Below are positions 63,759 through 64,000 of a stretch of DNA of 64,000 nt, piece after piece. Below the pieces are notes generated by a model, which was not told the origin of the DNA, made no database searches, and was given only the letters and a program-made list of their open reading frames with translations. Position numbers and translations under genes: made by a program. The stretch's first letter is position 1. Each line of letters opens with the position of its first letter. The DNA lies in contig DWWU01000009.1 of NCBI GenBank assembly GCA_019119555.1, forward strand, positions 53,235-117,234. Direction: 5' to 3'. This stretch comes from Candidatus Fusicatenibacter intestinigallinarum (lineage in GTDB: Bacteria; Bacillota; Clostridia; Lachnospirales; Lachnospiraceae).

Positions 63759-63778
63759 CTGCCTCATTTGCGGGGACA

Positions 63779-64000
63779 ATCGAGTAGGAGGCGGTGATTA
63801 GCCTCCGTCCTCTCACACCACCGTGCGTACCGTTCGGTACACGGCGGTTTCAATAGTTGACGTGCACATACTGATAGGCTGTGGCTAAATCATAAAAGCC
63901 CCAGTTTATCAGTCTTTCTTTTGTTAATGCTCTTTTGACCACACCTGTGTTAGACATTCTCCAGTAGGATTTCCTGCTGTATGCTCCTTCGCAGGCCTCC
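63779..64000 (-). mobile_element. Group II intron, 3' end (continues beyond the window)
   Basis: On the minus strand ACCGCCGTGTACC-GAAC-GGTACGCACGGTGGT forms a domain-V-like hairpin (two separate arms). It is followed by GAGAGGACGGAGG and GCCTCCTACTCGAT, a domain-VI-like hairpin and the AY intron end at about 63779. The intron-encoded maturase ends upstream of it. The insertion point is 20 bases after the tmcAL stop. The 5' part is not in the window. Confidence 0.85.
63850..64000 (-). CDS. ltrA: Group II intron reverse transcriptase/maturase, C-terminal fragment
   Basis: The last 49 or so residues of a LtrA-type protein: SRKSYWRMSNTGVVKRAL, then TKERLINWGFYDLATAYQ and the stop at 63850-63852. 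The YWR..S motif is typical of the HNH/maturase C-terminus. The start is outside the window. It would splice and mobilise the intron in which it lies. Confidence 0.85.
   Translation of the reverse strand, partial: EACEGAYSRKSYWRMSNTGVVKRALTKERLINWGFYDLATAYQYVHVNY

Noticed and set aside
1..64000. tRNA or rRNA genes
   Set aside because: I looked for GTTCGANNC arms and rRNA landmarks in the gaps and recognised none. A tRNAscan run would be decisive.

Overview
The window looks like chromosome of a spore-forming anaerobic acetogen of the Clostridia, most likely Lachnospiraceae (Marvinbryantia/Blautia-like; this is inference, not a database match). The evidence is a CODH/acetyl-CoA synthase (Wood-Ljungdahl) cluster, an acetate kinase/phosphotransacetylase pair, sporulation genes (spoIVA, a SpoIID-like protein), and Firmicutes-type gene orders (ylxM-ffh-rpsP-khpA-rimM-trmD, rplS, rnc-smc-ftsY, yceD-rpmF). 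Nearly all genes are on the minus strand, so operons read from right to left.

Layout by position. 1-1727: C-terminally truncated (window edge) tandem acyl-CoA dehydratase activase. 1980-5547: heterodimeric ABC exporter behind a tandem-palindrome operator. 5786-7054: ArsB/NhaD-type permease. 7259-9214: phosphatase-queA operon with a compact T-box-like leader. 9254-12803: YihY/BrkB membrane protein, SpoIID-like protein, galactose mutarotase. 12862-13118: probable 6S RNA with promoter. 13207-14676: spoIVA. 15033-31340: Wood-Ljungdahl genes. Read in the direction of transcription these are a His-rich protein, cooT, metF, cooC, cooS, cooC/acsF, acsB, acsD, acsC, acsE, then a second unit with an 86-aa ORF, acsV, a DUF3786 gene, fchA and folD. 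31683-32522: aldo/keto reductase (+). 32710-37053: gpsA, plsY, der, DUF512. 37355-38521: prs (+). 38798-49612: housekeeping genes (pgeF, yraN, rnhB, ylqF, lepB, rplS, trmD, rimM, khpA, rpsP, ffh, ylxM, ilvA, ftsY). 49783-55806: smc, rnc, acpP, plsX. 56537-62229: a cell-wall-binding lipoprotein, dinB, rpmF, yceD, ackA, pta. 62559-63758: tmcAL (+). 63779-64000: the 3' end of a group II intron (minus).

How the genes fit together. FolD, FchA and MetF carry one-carbon units on tetrahydrofolate. AcsE moves the methyl group to the corrinoid iron-sulfur protein AcsC/AcsD, and AcsV reactivates the oxidised cobamide. CooS makes CO, AcsB joins CO, methyl and CoA, and the two CooC proteins, CooT and the His-rich protein look like the nickel-loading crew. 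Pta and AckA turn acetyl-CoA into acetate plus ATP. Formyl-THF synthetase, formate dehydrogenase, MetV and an energy-conserving complex are not in the window.

The most unusual non-coding signals are two very long fold-back elements (38583-38753 and 55917-56268). Their stems differ in sequence, but they share an internal-loop motif whose variable triplets are complementary in both copies. There is also an interspersed family of intergenic palindromes around an ACAGTTCAGC..GCTGAACTGT core. No tRNA, rRNA or CRISPR array was recognised.
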